Below are positions 21,693 to 23,068 of a DNA stretch of 23,068 nt, in pieces. A program made the position numbers and the translations under genes. Source of the DNA: Hyphomicrobium sp. (GTDB taxonomy: Bacteria; Pseudomonadota; Alphaproteobacteria; Rhizobiales; Hyphomicrobiaceae); contig JAUVPN010000004.1 in the NCBI GenBank assembly GCA_030598645.1, positions 1 to 23,068 on the forward strand, given 5' to 3'. The notes below the pieces were generated by a model that had not been told where the DNA came from, ran no database searches, and saw only the letters and a program-made list of their open reading frames with translations. How positions within the stretch are numbered: position 1 is the stretch's first letter; each line of letters opens with the position of its first letter.

Positions 21693-23068
21693 GTGAACCA
21701 ACGTGCCCCAAAGATGCAGCTCGGTGCCAACGTAGCCGAGTATACCGTCTCGGAGCTTTCTAGCGAAATAAAGCGTGCCCTGGAACAGGGTTTCGGACAC
21801 GTGCGTCTACGCGGTGAAATATCAGGCTATCGCGGTCCGCACGCCTCCGGACACTGCTACTTCGCCTTGAAAGACGACAAGGCCAAGATAGAAGCAGTCA
21901 TTTGGAAGGGTGTGTTTCAGCGATTCAAAGTGAAGCCCGAAGAAGGCATGGAGGTCCTCGCCCAGGGACGCATCACCACCTATCCTGGTTCCTCCAAATA
22001 TCAAATCGTGATCGAGAGCTTGGAGCCAGCTGGCCTCGGTGCGCTGATGACGCTCTTAGAGGCGCGTAAAAAGAAGCTTGCCGCCGAAGGTCTATTTGAT
22101 GATGAACGAAAAAGGCTGCGGCCATTCCTGCCAGGTGTCGTCGGTATCATTACGTCGCCGACGGGCGCGGTCATCCGCGATATACTGCACGGCTTCGATG
22201 AGCGCTTCCCCACGCGCGTTCTTGTTTGGCCGGTACGTGTGCAAGGCCAAAGTTGCGCAGCCGAGGTGGCTGAGGCCATCCGTGGCTTCAATGCTATTGC
22301 GCCGAAAGGTGTAATTGCGCGACCAGATCTCCTAATCGTGGCCCGCGGCGGCGGCAGCCTTGAGGACCTTTGGGGCTTCAATGAAGAGATCGTGGTGCGT
22401 GCCGTTGCGGAGAGCAGCATACCCCTGATCTCGGCAGTTGGTCATGAAACGGACTGGACACTAATCGATCTTGTTGCCGACGCGCGTGCGCCCACGCCTA
22501 CTAAGGCGGCCGAATGGGCCGTGCCCAAGTACGCGGACCTAGCCGAAGGCACAGCAAAGCTTGGTCTGAGGCTTGCAACGGCCGCGCGCCGTGTCTTGGA
22601 AAGTGCACGTACTCATCTCAAGGCGGCCGCGCGCGGCTTGCCGCGCTTCGAGGATTTGGTTGCATTGCCGCGCCAGCGCTTCGACGCGGTGGACAAGCGC
22701 CTGGATCTGGCATTGCTTGCAAACACGCGTGCGCATCACATGCGCCATGTGCGTATCAGCTTGCGTCTAAACCCACGTCTGCTCGCCGTTCGATTTGGAC
22801 GCGCCCGCGATCGTCTCGACGCGTTCGCACGCAGGAACCTTGACGCATTGTCGCTCAGTGCTGCTGCTCGTCGCGCGCGGTTCGAACGGGTTTCCGGCCG
22901 CATTCAGTCGGAGGCGGTGCGACAGCGCATTGCTTATGGCAGTGAACGGCTGAACGCCTTGGAAGCGCGCTCCATCCAAGGTTTGCGCAATCGCATCTCA
23001 TTGGGTCGCGGGCAACTCGATGCCTGCGCTAATTTGCTCACGTCACTAAGCTATCAGGGCGTGCTGGA
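21693..23068 (+). CDS. xseA: Exodeoxyribonuclease VII large subunit XseA (partial, 3' end outside window)
   Basis: XseA forms the catalytic part of exonuclease VII with several XseB subunits and degrades single-stranded DNA from both ends. The visible 458 codons are open to the window edge. Near residue 10 the OB-fold begins ([19 protein letters not shown]), followed by [20 protein letters not shown]. The catalytic domain then shows [27 protein letters not shown], the [15 protein letters not shown] block and [18 protein letters not shown], all family hallmarks. A long helical, arginine-rich region follows, as expected for the coiled-coil arm that holds XseB. The GTG at 21693 is chosen for length; an in-frame ATG at 21714 is an alternative, and neither has a strong ribosome-binding site. 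Confidence 0.95.
   Translation, partial: MNQRAPKMQLGANVAEYTVSELSSEIKRALEQGFGHVRLRGEISGYRGPHASGHCYFALKDDKAKIEAVIWKGVFQRFKVKPEEGMEVLAQGRITTYPGSSKYQIVIESLEPAGLGALMTLLEARKKKLAAEGLFDDERKRLRPFLPGVVGIITSPTGAVIRDILHGFDERFPTRVLVWPVRVQGQSCAAEVAEAIRGFNAIAPKGVIARPDLLIVARGGGSLEDLWGFNEEIVVRAVAESSIPLISAVGHETDWTLIDLVADARAPTPTKAAEWAVPKYADLAEGTAKLGLRLATAARRVLESARTHLKAAARGLPRFEDLVALPRQRFDAVDKRLDLALLANTRAHHMRHVRISLRLNPRLLAVRFGRARDRLDAFARRNLDALSLSAAARRARFERVSGRIQSEAVRQRIAYGSERLNALEARSIQGLRNRISLGRGQLDACANLLTSLSYQGVL

Overview
The window looks like chromosomal DNA of an alphaproteobacterium, most likely of the order Hyphomicrobiales and perhaps near Hyphomicrobium; the genus is an inference. The reasons are the gene order rnd - lptC/lptA - lptB - rpoN - (hpf) - ptsN, the pairing of a small heat-shock protein with a DUF1150 protein, a complex I NDUFA9-type gene, a tandem pair of M16 peptidases, and a MutL that carries its own endonuclease motif. 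It is a housekeeping region: I see no insertion sequence, prophage, CRISPR array or integrase.

Layout. 62-1904 (minus): queG (queuosine synthesis) behind a glutathione S-transferase-like gene. 2129-2962 (plus): uppP. 2978-9413 (minus): the block rnd, a fused lptC-lptA-lptA gene, lptB, rpoN, a dead hpf gene and ptsN. It links lipopolysaccharide export to the sigma-54/nitrogen-PTS regulatory genes. 9686-9772 (minus): tRNA-Leu(CAG) with a near-consensus promoter. 9901-10884 (plus): NDUFA9-like protein, ending at a hairpin shared with the convergent DUF1150 gene. 10974-11949 (minus): DUF1150 and hsp20, with an RpoH-type heat-shock promoter and a structured leader. 12230-15043 (plus): an active and an inactive-looking M16 peptidase, both secreted. 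15167-17283 (plus): mutL, a terminator and a small PspC-domain membrane protein. 17287-19244: an RNA-modification cluster (rsmD and rluB overlapping on minus, tadA divergent on plus). 19241-21587 (minus): a patatin-like lipase and purD. 21693-end (plus): xseA, cut by the window edge.

The most notable observation is the roughly 670-base gap between rpoN and ptsN. It holds no intact gene, but its minus strand still reads, in several frames and across stop codons, as recognisable pieces of long-form hibernation promoting factor (hpf/raiA), from a Shine-Dalgarno just after rpoN to the eroded C-terminal signature just before ptsN. The second is the single 662-residue polypeptide joining LptC to two successive LptA/OstA-like modules. 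I found no convincing evidence of an entirely new system; these two, and the heat-shock leader of hsp20, deserve follow-up.
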